From Monoplex corrugatus (lineage: Eukaryota; Mollusca; Gastropoda; Littorinimorpha; Ranellidae): DNA of 64,000 nt. This document shows positions 41,251-52,959 of this stretch, one piece after another. The notes beneath the pieces were generated by a model. The model saw only the letters and a program-made list of their open reading frames with translations. It made no database searches and was not told where the DNA came from. The translations under genes were made by a program, and so were the position numbers. The first letter of the stretch is position 1, and the number at the start of each line of letters is the position of its first letter. The stretch is taken from positions 24,785,891-24,849,890 of the forward strand of contig CM060314.1 in assembly GCA_030674185.1 (NCBI GenBank), written 5' to 3'.

Positions 41251-42025
41251 TGAGAAATCCAAACGTATGTACCAAAATGATTTTGTGTTTGTAGAGTTGG
41301 TTTGGGTTTTTTTTCAGTCGTGGAGGAGTACAGGTCTGTGCTGGTAGTTTCAGTGTAGTTTTGTTGGCAGTGTTAGCTATGACTGAGCAATCTATGCAGC
41401 AGTGGCTATCTTTACCACAGAGTCCTCGTAGAAAGACTAAACACAGTGTCCTGATAGAAAGACTGAAGCTAGCCTGTGTGGTTGGAGTAGAGAGGAGGAC
41501 TTCTGTGTTAAATCATAAGGAATAATTTGCAAGGAGGGCATGTCATAGAGCACTGGTACCTCATTCTTTGTTACAAAAGCCGGTGCAAATTTTAGAATCA
41601 TTGCTATTTTTAACACAGTTTTCAAAAATCTTTTACTGGCAGTCATTTTACAAATAGTTAGAGAGCTTATGTACAGCAGTTTTAAACCTAAACAATCTTA
41701 AACACAACAGCAAATGTGTATTAAACTTATGGTCTGTGCATTGGTTGCTTTATGGTGATTTTACGAGTGAACCTGTTCACAGAAAAGCAAAATGGTTTGT
41801 AGAAATTAAATTCAGCTTTTTCTTTCAGAGTACAACTAGGTCATGAGAATCATTGCCAGTATTTTGTCAGCACTGCATAATGATGTACCATGCTCTTGAA
41901 AAGAAATGGACTTTTCACCAGCTTTTTTTATATCTGCTTAAAGAAATACTTTGCCTATTCAGTTTAAATCTTCTTGTATGTGACAAGAGGATCGATGTCA
42001 CAACAAAGAGAATGCAAAGTCAGTA
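41251..42025 (+). other. Probable PRMT9 3' UTR and flank
   Basis: Unique sequence after the stop. ATTAAA at about 41805-41810 is a possible but weak polyadenylation signal; no AATAAA was seen. Confidence 0.4.
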
Positions 42026-42206
42026 TCACCCTGTCCACCAAGATCTTGCATTGTCAGCCATGCTTGCAAAGCAAAAAATGTAACTGTTTGACTCCCTCAC
42101 CCTATCAACCAGCTTCCTCCTGCAGGAAGCTGGTGGATAGGTGATGGAGTCAGAGAGTTAAGTTTTTGTAGTTGGTATATAGGGTGTGGGAGTCAAAAGA
42201 TAAAGG
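42026..42206. mobile_element. TTAA palindromic element, degraded copy
   Basis: TCACCCTGTCCACCAAGATC, TTGTCAGCCATGCTTGC, GTTTGACTCCCTCACC, CTGCAGGAAGCTGGTGG and GTGGGAGTCAAAAG follow the same nested layout as 18559-18751. The terminal TTAAs are lost. Confidence 0.82.
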
Positions 42207-42239
42207 TGGGATAAAGAGTTGTCAGACATGCAAAAACCT

Positions 42240-44485
42240 ACTCTCCTTGCTCGGTAGATAGGTTTGTATGAATCTGTATGATAGGTTTGTACGAATCTGT
42301 ATGATAGGTTTGTATGAATCTGTATGTGATAGGTTTGTATGAATCTGTGTGTGATAGGTTTGTGTGAATCTGTATGTGATAGATTTGTATGAATCTGTAT
42401 GTGATAGGTTTGTATGAATCTGTATGTGATAGGTTTGTATGAATCTATATGTGATAGGTTTGTACAAATCTGTGTGTGATAGGTTTGTACAAATCTGTAT
42501 GTGATAGGTTTGTATGAATCTGTATGTGATAGGTTTGTATCAATCTGTATGTGATAGGTTTGTATGAATCTGTATGTGGTAGGTTTGTATGAATCTGTAT
42601 GTGATAGGTTTGTGTGAATCTGTATGTGATAAGTTTGTGTGAATCTGTATGTGATAGGTTTGTATCAATCTGTATGTGATAGGTTTGTATGAATCTGTAT
42701 GTGATAGGTTTGTATGAATCTGTATGTGATAGGTTTGTATGAATCTGTATGCGATAGGTTTGTGTGAATCTGTATGTGATAGGTTTGTATGAATCTGTAT
42801 GTGATAGATTTGTATCAATCTGCATGTGATAGGTTTGTATGAATCTGTATGTGATAGGTTTGTATCAATCTGCATGTGATAGGTTTGTATGAATCTATAT
42901 GTGATAGGTTTGTATGAATCTGTATGTGATAGATTTGTATCAATCTGCATGTGATAGGTTTGTATGAATCTATATGTGATAGGTTTGTATGAATCTGTAT
43001 GTGATAGATTTGTATGAATCTGTGTGATAGGTTTGTATGAATCTATGTGATAGTTTGTATAATCTGTATGTGATAGTTTGTATCAATCTGTATGTGATAG
43101 GTTTGTATCAATCTGTATGTGATAGATTTGTATAATCGTTGTGATAGTTGATGAATCTATGATATTTGTATCAATCTGTATGTGATAGATTTGTATGAAT
43201 CTGTATGTGATAGTTTGTATCAATCTGTGAATTGTGATAAGATTTGTATGAATCTGTATGTGATAGATTTGTATGGAATCTGTATGTGATAGGTTTGTAT
43301 GAATCTGTATGTGATAGATTTGTATGAATCTGTATGTGATAGGTTTGTATGAATCTGTATGTGATAGGTTTGTATGAATCTGTATGTGATAGGTTTGTAT
43401 GAATCTGTATGTGAATAGGTTTGTATGAATCTGTATGTGATAGGTTTGTATGAATCTGTATGTGATAGTTTGTATGAATCTGTATGTGATAGGTTTGTAT
43501 GAATCTGTATGTGATAGGTTTGTATGAATCTATATGTGATAGGTTTGTATGAATCTGTATGTGATAGGTTTGTATGAATCTATATGTGATAGGTTTGTAT
43601 GAATCTGTATGTGATAGGTGTGTATGAATCTGTATGTGATAGGTTTGTATGAATCTGTATGTGATTGGTTTGTATGAATCTGTATGTGATAGGTTTGTAT
43701 GAATCTGTATGTGATAGGTTTGTATGAATCTGTATGTGATAGGTTTGTACAAATCTGTGTGTGATAGGTTTGTATGAATCTGTATGTGATAGGTGTGCAT
43801 GAATCTGTGTGTGATAGGTTTGTATGAATCTGTATGTGATAGGTTTGTACAAATCTGTATGTGATAGGTTTGTATGAATCTGTATGCGATAGGTTTGTAT
43901 GAATCTGTGTGTGATAGGTTTGTATGAATCTGTATGTGATAGGTTTGTATGAATCTGTATGTGATAGGTTTGTATGAATCTCTATGTGATAGGTTTGTAT
44001 GAATCTGTATGTGATAGGTTTGTATGAATCTGTATGCAATAGGTTTGTATGAATCTGTATGCAATAGGTTTGTATGAATCTGTATGCGATAGGTTTGTAT
44101 GAATCTGTATGCGATAGGTTTGTATGAATCTGTATGCAATAGGTTTGTATGAATCTGTATGCAATAGGTTTGTATGAATCTGTATGCAATAGGTTTGTAT
44201 GAATCTGTATGCAATAGGTTTGTATGAATCTGTATGCGATAGGTTTGTATGAATCTGTATGCAATAGGTTTGTATGAATCTGTATGTGATAGGTTTATAC
44301 GAATCTGTATGTGATAGGTTTGTTTGAATCTATATGTGATAAATTTGTATGAATCTGTGATAGGTTTATACGAATCTGTATATGATAGGTTTGTATGAAT
44401 CTGTGTGTGATAGGTTTATACGAATCTGTATGTGATGGGTTTGTATGAATCTATATGTGATAGATTTGTATGAATCTTTATGTCT
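42240..44485. repeat. 25-bp satellite array downstream of PRMT9
   Basis: About 90 tandem units of GTGATAGGTTTGTATGAATC + TGTAT. Sub-blocks carry shared variants: ATCAATC around 42540-43200, GCAATAGG around 44035-44270. The segment 43030-43270 is scarred by many small deletions. The unit lacks stop codons in any minus-strand frame, which yields spurious open frames of up to 347 codons. Confidence 0.97.
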
Positions 44486-44767
44486 AGAGAGGGAGTGCTG
44501 ACAGGAGCTCTAGCCTGCATAAAAAGATGATTAATTACAGGTCATAGTAATCATGATGATAAAAGGACATGTGTGCACAAGTAGAGACAAAGACCTGGCA
44601 AAGAACTGATTAAAGTTCTGTTCAAGATCAGGTGACCTCTAATATTATGTTCTTTTGTTGTATCTATGGATTTTGGTGCTTTTTTTATTTTTTTTTAGGG
44701 TGTGTGACGGTTTGTTGATGTTAGATTTTTGTTTTATTGTTGTTGTTTTTAATGGTATGTTGTTATT

Positions 44768-44769
<2 letters not shown>
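44486..44769. other. No gene seen
   Basis: Unique T-rich sequence between the array and a microsatellite. Confidence 0.5.
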
Positions 44770-44845
<76 letters not shown>

Positions 44846-44866
44846 TGTGTGTGTGTGTGTGTGTAT
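44770..44866. repeat. (GT)n microsatellite
   Basis: About 95 bp of GT. A 38-bp sequence containing GAAAACGAAATGCTTACAC occurs twice in tandem shortly after (about 44953-45028). Confidence 0.95.
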
Positions 44867-45229
44867 TGGTTCCTTGATTTTATTTATGGAGTTAGTTTTT
44901 AAAAGATGGTATGCTGTTGTTGATGTGTGTGTGTGTATATCTGTGCATGTGTGTTTGAAAACGAAATGCTTACACTCTCTTTTGATATGTTTGAAAACGA
45001 AATGCTTACACTCTCTTTTGATATGAAGGTGTGTTTTAACTTGTGATTTGTTGTTGTTGTTGTTGTTGTTGATTTGTTAAAAAAAAAAAAAAGAAATGGG
45101 AATGATCTGCCATTTGTTTTGCATTTGAAAATGGATCATTTGCTGTCTTTTAAATTGAGATATGTTTAATCCTTCTCTACTTTATATACAGCATTGTTTC
45201 AGGACATGGGAATCATCCTTTTTTTTCTG

Positions 45230-45463
45230 TCTGCTATCAACAAGGTCAGGCCACATCTTGCAATGAATGTAGCTGACTTTTTGTCCAGTTCCTGACAGCT
45301 GCCATGAGGTTGGTGATCAGAGGAGTTGCAGTTGGCCGTGTCTCCTGTTGCTCAACTTGGATACAGGAGAGACTGCTGCAACATATGTTCAGCTGTCCGG
45401 TCCTCTTGACCACAGGGGCAAGTTGGTGAAAGCATCAGTTTGATCTTGCGGTTCACAGGTGTG
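45230..45463 (-). pseudogene. Retrotransposon C-terminal fragment split by a TTAA element
   Basis: The minus strand gives VNRKIKLMLSPTCPCGQED followed by RTAEHMLQ, a motif typical of the RNase H-distal tail of some non-LTR elements. Its upstream part resumes at 45623 beyond the palindromic element. Confidence 0.68.
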
Positions 45464-45622
45464 TTAACCCTTTGATTCCCACACCCTATCCACCAAGTTA
45501 AAAAACTTAACCCTTTGACTCCCTCACTAGGGTGAGGGAGTCAAAGGGTTGAGTTTGTGCTTTGCTAGCATGGATGATAATGCTGGATGCTGGTAGACAG
45601 GGTGCAGGAGTCAAAGGGTTAA
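45464..45622. mobile_element. TTAA palindromic element, copy with shortened hairpin
   Basis: TTAACCCTTTGATTCCC at the left and GGAGTCAAAGGGTTAA at the right. The inner palindrome is reduced to CCCTTTGACTCCCTCAC/GTGAGGGAGTCAAAGGG with only TAG between the arms. The asymmetric spacer (TTTGCTAGCATGG) is on the right, so it lies in the opposite orientation to 18559-18751. Confidence 0.88.
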
Positions 45623-45776
45623 GCTAGTTATTGCTGGTGTAAAGTCTTGTGAGGTCCACTTGCTGTTCTCTGGACAGAAGATGGTATACATTCCTTTTTG
45701 TACCTGGCTTAAGGAGTGATTTGATGATGCTCCTCTTTCAGCTGTGGCTAAGAATTGTCTGACATTTATGTTGTCT
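45623..45776 (-). pseudogene. Retrotransposon fragment upstream of the TTAA element
   Basis: The minus strand encodes pieces such as SLLKPGTKRNVYHLLSREQQVDLTR, the upstream continuation of 45230-45463. Its left 70 bp are duplicated at 45964-46029. Confidence 0.5.
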
Positions 45777-46242
45777 ATCCGTTTGACTTTCTCACCCTAT
45801 CTACTAGTACCCTTCATGGTCATTATTGATAGCAGAACAAAAACTTAAACCTTTGACTCTCTCACCCTATCTATCAACTTCCTGCAGGAAGCCGGTGGAT
45901 ACGATGAGTGAGTGAAAAGGTCAAATTTTTGCAGCTGGCGGATAGGATGCGGGAGTGAAAGGGTTAAGGAGTCATGTGAGGATGCTCCTCTTTTAGTTGT
46001 CGCTAAGAATCGTCTGACATTTACGTCGTCTATCCCTTTGACAACCTCGCCTTATCCACTGCATTGTTATCAATGATAGCAAAGCAAAAATTTAACCCTT
46101 TGACTCCCTCACCCTGTCCACTAGCTTCCTGATAGGGTGAGGGAGTCAGAGGGTTAGGTTTTTGTAACCAGTGGATAGGGTGAGGGAGTTAAAGGGTTAA
46201 GTTTTTGCAGCTGGTGGATAGGGTGCAGGGGTCAAAGGGTTA
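45709..46242. repeat. Tandem ~260-bp duplication, each unit carrying a palindromic element
   Basis: TTAAGGAGTGATTTGATGAT..GTCTATCC (45709-45777) plus element (45777-45967) is followed by TTAAGGAGTCATGTGAGGAT..GTCTATCC (45964-46029) plus element (46029-46242). The second element has an extra arm copy (AACCAGTGGATAGGGTGAGG). Confidence 0.85.
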
Positions 46243-46559
46243 TTTAGCTTCTTACACAACTAGTCTAACCCCCACAGTCATTGCCAGATGTGGCTTGGCC
46301 ATGTGGATTGGCAAATGAAAGAAGAAAACCGAAACAGTTAAAAGGAATCAGTGTTTTCTTTTAATATCTACTTCTGTTAAATGTATTACCATGGAGGTTT
46401 TACAGTAAAGATGCAATCATTTTAAGATATTGTCTTTTTTATTCCAGTCACTCATATGACATGTCACTGTTATTTGTTTGAAAAAATGAGACAATTGAGA
46501 CATTGAAGGCAGTTAGTAAAGCTAATTATGATGTTTATATGAATGTTTCATTGTTTGTT
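46243..46559. other. No gene seen
   Basis: Unique sequence with no recognised feature. Confidence 0.5.
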
Positions 46560-46745
46560 TATGTGTATGTATGTGTGTGTGAAAGAGAGAGACATGGGTG
46601 GGGGGCTTGTGTGCAAACAAATTGTGACTGCAAGAACTTAGCGCTCTTCACTGACCATTGGTTTGTTAGCTGTTTCTCTTTCAAATACTTTTTATAATAC
46701 ACACACATACACAAACACACACACACATACACACACACACACATC
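46560..46745. repeat. GT/AC inverted simple-repeat pair
   Basis: A short TATG/TGTG tract at 46562-46585 and an ACACAT/ACACAC tract at 46698-46745 are mutually complementary. Confidence 0.7.
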
Positions 46746-46785
46746 AAGTTTGCACTCTTTATTCCATACAGGAATATAATCTTCA

Positions 46786-47495
46786 AACTCGAGGTTCGGC
46801 GCGAAATGTCACAAAAGGTGCATAGCGTCACAAAAGGTGCGAACACGTACTCCAGATGCGAAACGACCTTCCTTCAAAGGTACGAAATGTCCTTTCTTGA
46901 TAGGTGTGAACCATCATGTGTGAGTCGCGTTGAGGCGCAAATCCTGATCAAAACCTAATTGTCTGTGGTGTAACTCGTGGAGCTTCTGGTTGCAAACAGC
47001 TTGACTTATGATGGCAATCTTACTTCACTGTCTGAAATAAACTCTCTCCCTTAACCTCCCTCCACCTCACTATTCCAACTTAAAAACAAAAAATCTGAAA
47101 TTTTACTTCTCTCACACAATCAACTTATTTTACGTTTGTTTGTTTCATAAGGGCAGAAAAACTAGAGTGAGTGTGTGTGTGTGTGTGCGCGTGCGCGCAT
47201 GCATGCATGTGTGTGTTTTAATAGAGCTAAAGCGCGAAACATCACAAAAGGTGCGTAACGTCATAAAATATAAGAACAGTCACTTACTTAAGGTGCGAGA
47301 CGACTTCTCTCTTACTTCTCTTACACAATCAGCTTGTTTTACGTTTGTCTGTTTTATATGGGCAGACAAACTAGCGTGTGTGTGTGTGTTATGTGTGTGT
47401 ATGTGTGCGTGCACGCATGCATGAATGCGCACGTGTGTTTGTGTGTGCACTTGTATGTGTGTGTGCATGCAGATGTTTGTGTTTTAATAAGATGT
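46786..47495 (+). repeat. Degenerate tandem duplication of a ~210-bp module
   Basis: ACACAATCAACTTATTTTACG, GGGCAGAAAAACTAG, a GT tract, GCATGCATG and TTTTAATA at 47110-47225 recur at 47322-47490. GCGAAATGTCACAAAAGGTGC at 46801-46860 recurs as GCGAAACATCACAAAAGGTGC at 47232-47260. The module is diverged. Confidence 0.75.
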
Positions 47496-47619
47496 GAGTG
47501 TGTAAAAGAAGAAAAAAAAACATATTAGGTTTGAATCTAGGTGAAGAAAAAATGGTGACAACAGAAGGGCGTCCAGGAGTCATGAACTGGATGTGGTCCA
47601 GTCCCACTGGAGCATAAAG

Positions 47620-47728
47620 ACTTTGTGGCCAAAACCATTTGTTATGTGTGCTGTATGGCCAAAACCATTTGTTATGTGTGCTGTATGGCCAAAACCATTT
47701 GTTATGTGTGCTGTATGGCCAAAACCCT
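47620..47728 (+). repeat. 30-bp tandem repeat, three to four copies
   Basis: TATGGCCAAAACCATTTG + TTATGTGTGCTG in near-perfect copies. Confidence 0.93.
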
Positions 47729-48052
47729 TGCTTGAAGGAGACTTTGTCACCCAGCTGTCCTCAGTTTCTTGCTATTGTTTTGGAAGTGCATGTATTATAT
47801 ACATGATCCCAAATTATGAAAATTATTCATTAGACTTTAGGGAATGCAGGAGGTATCCCCCTCCACCTCCATCCTCCCTGCCCCTCCCGATTTTTTCTAT
47901 TCTATCATTAATATATGACCTGAGTACCCCCATTAGCTGGGTACATGTGGCAGGCCCCTATGCCATGAAAAACGAAGTGTTCTCATGTTTTTCCTTTTTC
48001 ATTTTTCTCTGTGCACTTCCTCTGTTACTTTTTGATTCATAATGAAGCTTAA

Positions 48053-48178
48053 GTTAAATGGTAGACTGTAAGATATGTCTTGTTGAATGCATAGTTAAAT
48101 GGTAGACTGTAAGATATGTCTTGTTGAATGCATAGTTAAATGGTAGACTGTAAGATATGTCTTGTTGAACGCATAGTC
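48053..48178 (+). repeat. 41-bp tandem repeat, three copies
   Basis: TTAAATGGTAGACTGTAAG with ATATGTCTTGTTGAATGCATAG, nearly identical in the three copies. Confidence 0.95.
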
Positions 48179-49424
48179 ACAGATGTGTATGCTCTGAATG
48201 TGATTTTAGCTCAGATATGGATCATTGTGATTAGACCTTTTTTTTTTTAAATCAAAGTACTCCTATTCATGTCAGCTATTTTAGAATAAAAATTGAGCTG
48301 TATGATAAATGCTGGATATATTGTTTTTCTTTTGCAATCGGAAGTTGTTTCTAGAAGTGTCTTGCCCTGCCAGGTAAACTGGGTCATTGTAGTCATTTTG
48401 TTTCTTCTTTAAAAAAGATGTTCGTGGCATAACTATCAAATGATTCATTCGTTTACCTTGTGATCCATTTAAACCCAAGTGTCACATTGCACACAAATAC
48501 ACGTTGCATTGCAAGATATGCATTTCAAATTCATAAAGAAAATAAGCACACACACACACACACACACACACAAATAGATATATAAAGTTTATACAAAATT
48601 CTTTTCAGCAACAAAGTTTCATGCATGTGGAAGGCATCTCTCAAATTATAGCTTGTACATTTTTGAAAAATGCAACAAAGTATGTCTTACACAAAACAGA
48701 AAATGTCAACACTTACAGACTTGACAAACATCATCTTGCAAAAAACTGTCAGGATATGTATGGAAGGGGTATCTGTGAGTACACCAATATGCATCAGAAT
48801 TGCGTACACATATTTTTCTGTGTCTTTTGCCTTTGTTTCTTTTCTTTCCTCCTTTGCTAGGCATCTGTCTTGATTGGAATGCAAAACAGGTAGGGCCTAC
48901 CATGTATTATTTGATAGGCACCATGGAATATTTGCCATAGAACTATATCATATGTACATCTGCTTGTTCATTTTCTGTTTGTATTGGTATATTTCTTTGA
49001 TCTGTTTAACATTCACCAAACATAAAAGACTTCAGGGGTTCCTCAGCCTGAATTTTTTTCAGATTTTAAAAAGGGGCTTGTATTTACTAGATCAATTTCT
49101 GTTTGTAAACGATTGTTTGGTTTAAGAGTAGGGATACATTAAGTTACATACTGTTGTAAATGAATGCAAGAGATTTAATTGGAGAATCTAAATTTATTTC
49201 AAATACAATGTAGAAATTCTGTCTTTGGTTTCATAATGAAGACTCTCAGTAATTTGCTTCTGCATACACACACACATGCACACGCCCCCGCGTACGCACA
49301 CACACACACACACACACTTCCTTTCAGTAATCAGGAATAATTCATGAAAGAATGATGTGTTTCTGCACTATGGTCAAGTGCACACATACAACTTATAATC
49401 TGGAATGCCTCATGAAACAATAAA
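48179..49424. other. No gene seen; short (CA)n
   Basis: AT-rich unique sequence with short CA runs at 48548-48572 and 49266-49316. Open frames lack domain signals. Confidence 0.5.
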
Positions 49425-49535
49425 AAATAAAATGCTTTGACATTATAGTTACCTGCACACGTCCAAATCACATACAATAAAAAATAAAATGCTTTGACAT
49501 TATAATTACCTGCACACGTCCAAATCACATACTCT
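49425..49535 (+). repeat. Tandem duplication of ~60 bp
   Basis: AATAAAAAATAAAATGCTTTG..ACCTGCACACGTCCAAATC occurs twice with a single difference (TAGTTACC/TAATTACC). Confidence 0.9.
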
Positions 49536-49597
49536 CTAATTTTGATTTTTTTTATACAAAAATGTTCCAGTCAATAAATAGACAAGAGTACATTTCA

Positions 49598-49683
49598 AAA
49601 TATGAATGCTCTCACTTCCTCACTCTATCCATCCACTTCCTGTGGAAAAACTGGTCGATAAGTGTGAAAAAGTGAAAAGGTTA
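49598..49683. mobile_element. Possible degraded TTAA palindromic element
   Basis: CACTTCCTCACTCTATCCATC, ACTTCCTGTGG and GTCGATAAGTGTGAAAAAG show the hairpin layout with many changes; it ends GGTTAA. Confidence 0.5.
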
Positions 49684-50193
49684 AGACACGGTTCTGCTCT
49701 ATATGCAGGCATATACATGCGTGTATCAAACACAAAAGCACAAATGCATGAACACGTACAATTACACACACACTGACAGAGAAGCTGCTTCTAACAAAAA
49801 CCAGATGATACTAATGCACACCATATTACAGTATACCACTGCTAACGTACGTCATGTTATAGTGTACTACAGGCCACCTGTTATGGAACATATACACCAT
49901 GTTATACAGTATGCCACAAACCACCCCTTAACCCACAAGACACTGCTACCTAAAGCTGAACAGCACTCTTGCCTAAGGCTGCCCTCTTCCTCCATCATAG
50001 TAGACAAGACATTTTCAGCACAAAAGTCCATTGACAGACTGACAAACACAATTCACATGTAAGCCTGAAGATTGGTATGGGGAAATAATAAACATGGTCA
50101 GGATTGAAAAATGATAGCATAATCATACATCTTTATCTTACTTGAGAGAATCTGACAATAGCATCGTTATCTCACAATGAAACCAAAATAAGT
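49684..50193. other. No gene seen
   Basis: Unique sequence with no recognised coding feature. Confidence 0.5.
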
Positions 50194-52513
50194 TTAACCC
50201 CTTGACTGCCTAGAACGTAACTGTCACATTGTGGTTTTGGTAATAGCAGGCGCCTAACAATGTGAAATTCACGTTCATTTTTCGTCGGCTTCGCCTGGCA
50301 AAACTATAAGGGAAATAACACTACAAACTGTTTCACTGTTATCTTCCTTCCTTCCTTCCTTCCTGTCCCTTAACCCTATCCAGGGTCGTGGGGGCTCCAC
50401 ATGGATGAACGTCGCACCGTCTATCTCCACCTCTGTCTGTCATGAGCAAGGGTCTGGGTCGTGGCAAAGCTTTTTTCTGTCCATTTGTCAATATTGTCCA
50501 TCCACCTTTTTCTCTGTCTGCCTCTTTTTCTTCCCCCTGAACTGTTCCTTGGAGTATTGTTTTTGATAGTCCGTTAGTTCTTGTCACGTGACCATACCAC
50601 CGAAGTTTCCTTTTTCTTACTGTTGTCAGAAGGTTTTCATAGTTTTTGACATGCTGTGAAATTGTTCTTCGTACTTCCTCATTGGTAATGTGGTCTTTGT
50701 ATGAGATGCCAAGCACTCTTCTAAAGCATCTCATTTCTACTGCCAGGATCTTCTTTTGCAGTTCTGCTGTTAGTGTCCATGACTCGCACGCGTAGAGAAA
50801 GATTGACAGGACCAATGCGTGCATTAGCTTCAGTTTGGAAGTGAGGGCGATGTTTTTGTCCCTCCAGATGGGCTTCAGCTTGGCTAGTGCTGCTGTTGTC
50901 TGTGCTGCTCTTGCAAGAACTTCGGTTTTCGATCCCTGTTCACTGATAATGGCTCCGAGATATTTGAACTGAGCCACGGTTTCCAGCTCACTCCCGCTGA
51001 CTGTAATCTTCTTTTCTATTGGTTTTGTGCTGTTTGTCATCAACTTTGTCTTTTCGGCACTGATCTCCATGCCATATCTGGATGATGTCTCGTCCAGGTG
51101 TTTCACCAGGTTGGCAAGTTCGTCTTCATTTCCAGCCAACCCATCGATGTCGTCGGCAAATCTCAAGTTGGTGATTGTCCTTCCTCCAATACTGACTGAG
51201 CCGTGATGGTTTTCAAGGGCATCCGTCATAATGCGCTCAAGGAAGATGTTGAACAAGGTTGGAGAGAGGAGACAGCCCTGGCGAACTCCAACTGATGTGT
51301 GAAACCAGTCCCCCACTGTGCCCCCAACAAGCATTGCGCTGCTCGCTTTTGCGTATAGCTGTGTGATGGTGTCAATAAGCTTAATAATGGGTGTCAATAA
51401 TGGGTGTAGGGAGCTCTGGGTAGAGGTAGCACCTTTGATGTCTGGCAGCTGCACTCTCTGAGTGGACGGGCACACTGGCCTCACCCAACTCCTAAATCTC
51501 TCACGTGTTGGCTCCAAGCGCCACACTCCGGTACACCGCTTCAGCTGGCGGGCCAAACCACGTGAGGGGGTGGTGTTAACATGGCACTACTGGGCGAAGG
51601 ACCTCCTCGACGCAGGTCACCGGCCAGGGCGGAAGGGTTCAACGATGAACTACAACGGCCACGTGTTCATGACCAAGGCAAGCTGCCGTGTGGGTGGATA
51701 TCGGCTGTGGTCAGGCCTGGAGAGGGATGGGCGCCGCCAGGCTATTCATGCCCAAGACACACTACATGATGATGAACCAAAAACTGTTATCTAGGAAGGT
51801 AAAATCAGGGTTGTAGCCCTTTGATTGTTGGCCAATGATTGGCTAGTCACCATAGTTTTTCTTGGAATTTCTAAGACTTTTGAAGAAACCAATTAGCATA
51901 TCCAAGATGGCAGACGCTTCAGGCAGCTCGTCTGGTCGACCAGTTTGATCAGTTTTTTGACAGTTTTCCATACTGTCCTAAATGACCAAGACAGTGATGA
52001 AGAGGACTTTTTGGGAGAAGATGACGATGATTTTGATGAAGATGAGACTGACACCAACCAGCATCATCCTCTTTTGTCTGGTCTCTTGCACGAAGGCTTG
52101 GACTATGTTACCCCTTTTTGTTCATGGATTACCACATCAATTTTATCTACTTGGAGTACAATGAGTACCAGACACTTTCCTTTGACATTCAGTGTTCAAT
52201 AAAACTAAGTTTTGTACTGTTTTCATTGGTTTTATGTTCCGTAATATGTGTGTTTATATTCCGAAACTGTCATTTTGGGGGGAAAAAAACCTTATATATT
52301 TTTTTTTCCCATACTAATTACATACAAAACCAAATTATAGTTATATCACATCATAGACAGGGATATAAGGAAAAAGCATGCCAAAAATCTTAGAGATCTG
52401 TCAGTAAATGAATGAGCAATGCACACTTTAGTAAACATACCGTAAAAATCAAAGTTTTGCTCCGGCAGACAGGAGTTCAAAAACAGCTATTTTTCCAGCA
52501 GTCAAGGGGTTAA
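50194..52513 (+). mobile_element. piggyBac-like element (internally deleted), host of a nested retrotransposon
   Basis: The left end TTAACCCCTTGACTGCC (50194-50210) and right end AGCAGTCAAGGGGTTAA (to 52513) are inverted, with the TTAA target duplication typical of piggyBac. Near the right part the + strand reads NDQDSDEEDFLGEDDDDFDEDETD (51976-52047), the very acidic N-terminal style of piggyBac-type transposases; the catalytic DDD domain is absent. A retrotransposon occupies 50345-51782. Without it the element would be about 0.9 kb. Non-autonomous. Confidence 0.8.
50345..51782 (-). pseudogene. Nested non-LTR retrotransposon with reverse transcriptase remnant
   Basis: An exact 10-bp duplication ACTGTTATCT at 50335-50344 and 51783-51792 bounds the insertion. 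On the minus strand an open frame (51556 to 50339) encodes TSVGVRQGCLLSPTLFNIFLE, RTITNLRFADDIDGLAG (catalytic FADD), MEISAEKTKLM, QFKYLGAIIS, SIFLYACESWTL and RKLRWYGHVTR. These are RT palm and thumb motifs in order. The element ends in a (GGAA)n tail at 50345-50363, an RTE-like feature. The endonuclease and the first RT motifs are missing: 5' UTR-like sequence joins the RT directly near 51390-51420, where ACACCCATTATT is repeated, suggesting an internal deletion. The frame after GTVQGEEKE looks shifted. Confidence 0.87.
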
Positions 52514-52747
52514 GCAACATTCTTATAGCTAGTCCTCATGTACTGTGAGAGTGATAGGACTTTAAACTCTACAAGGCAGAACAGAAAAACAATGGATGCA
52601 CGCAAGTTTTGGACTAGGGCTACATATTGCAAATACCGAGTTATCACAAAATTTTTATCTGTGTTGACTTAGGGAAAGGTATGGGACATGCACACCATAC
52701 TACTACATGCCACTGCCCACTTCTCTGAAAAAGAAAAAGATCACATA

Positions 52748-52749
<2 letters not shown>

Positions 52750-52827
<78 letters not shown>

Positions 52828-52828
52828 G

Positions 52829-52898
<70 letters not shown>
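52750..52898. repeat. (AC)n microsatellite with CGCGCGCGCG core
   Basis: About 78 bp of AC, then CGCGCGCGC at 52827-52836, then about 60 bp of AC. Confidence 0.95.
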
Positions 52899-52902
<4 letters not shown>

Positions 52903-52959
52903 TTGTCATATGCCACAGCCACTTTCCATTCCTTAAAAAGGAGGTATGGGAACTTTCGC

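Noticed and set aside
43171..44264. Long open frames (up to 347 codons) of YKPITYRFIQTYHIQIHTN type on the minus strand
   Set aside because: They come from a 25-bp satellite without stops in that orientation. Overlapping frames read the same repeat, and small indels shift them freely.
51945..52202. Acidic host protein (DSDEEDFLGEDDDD..)
   Set aside because: It lies inside TTAA-bounded inverted ends and has the acidic N-terminal style of piggyBac transposases. It is more likely an element remnant than a host gene.
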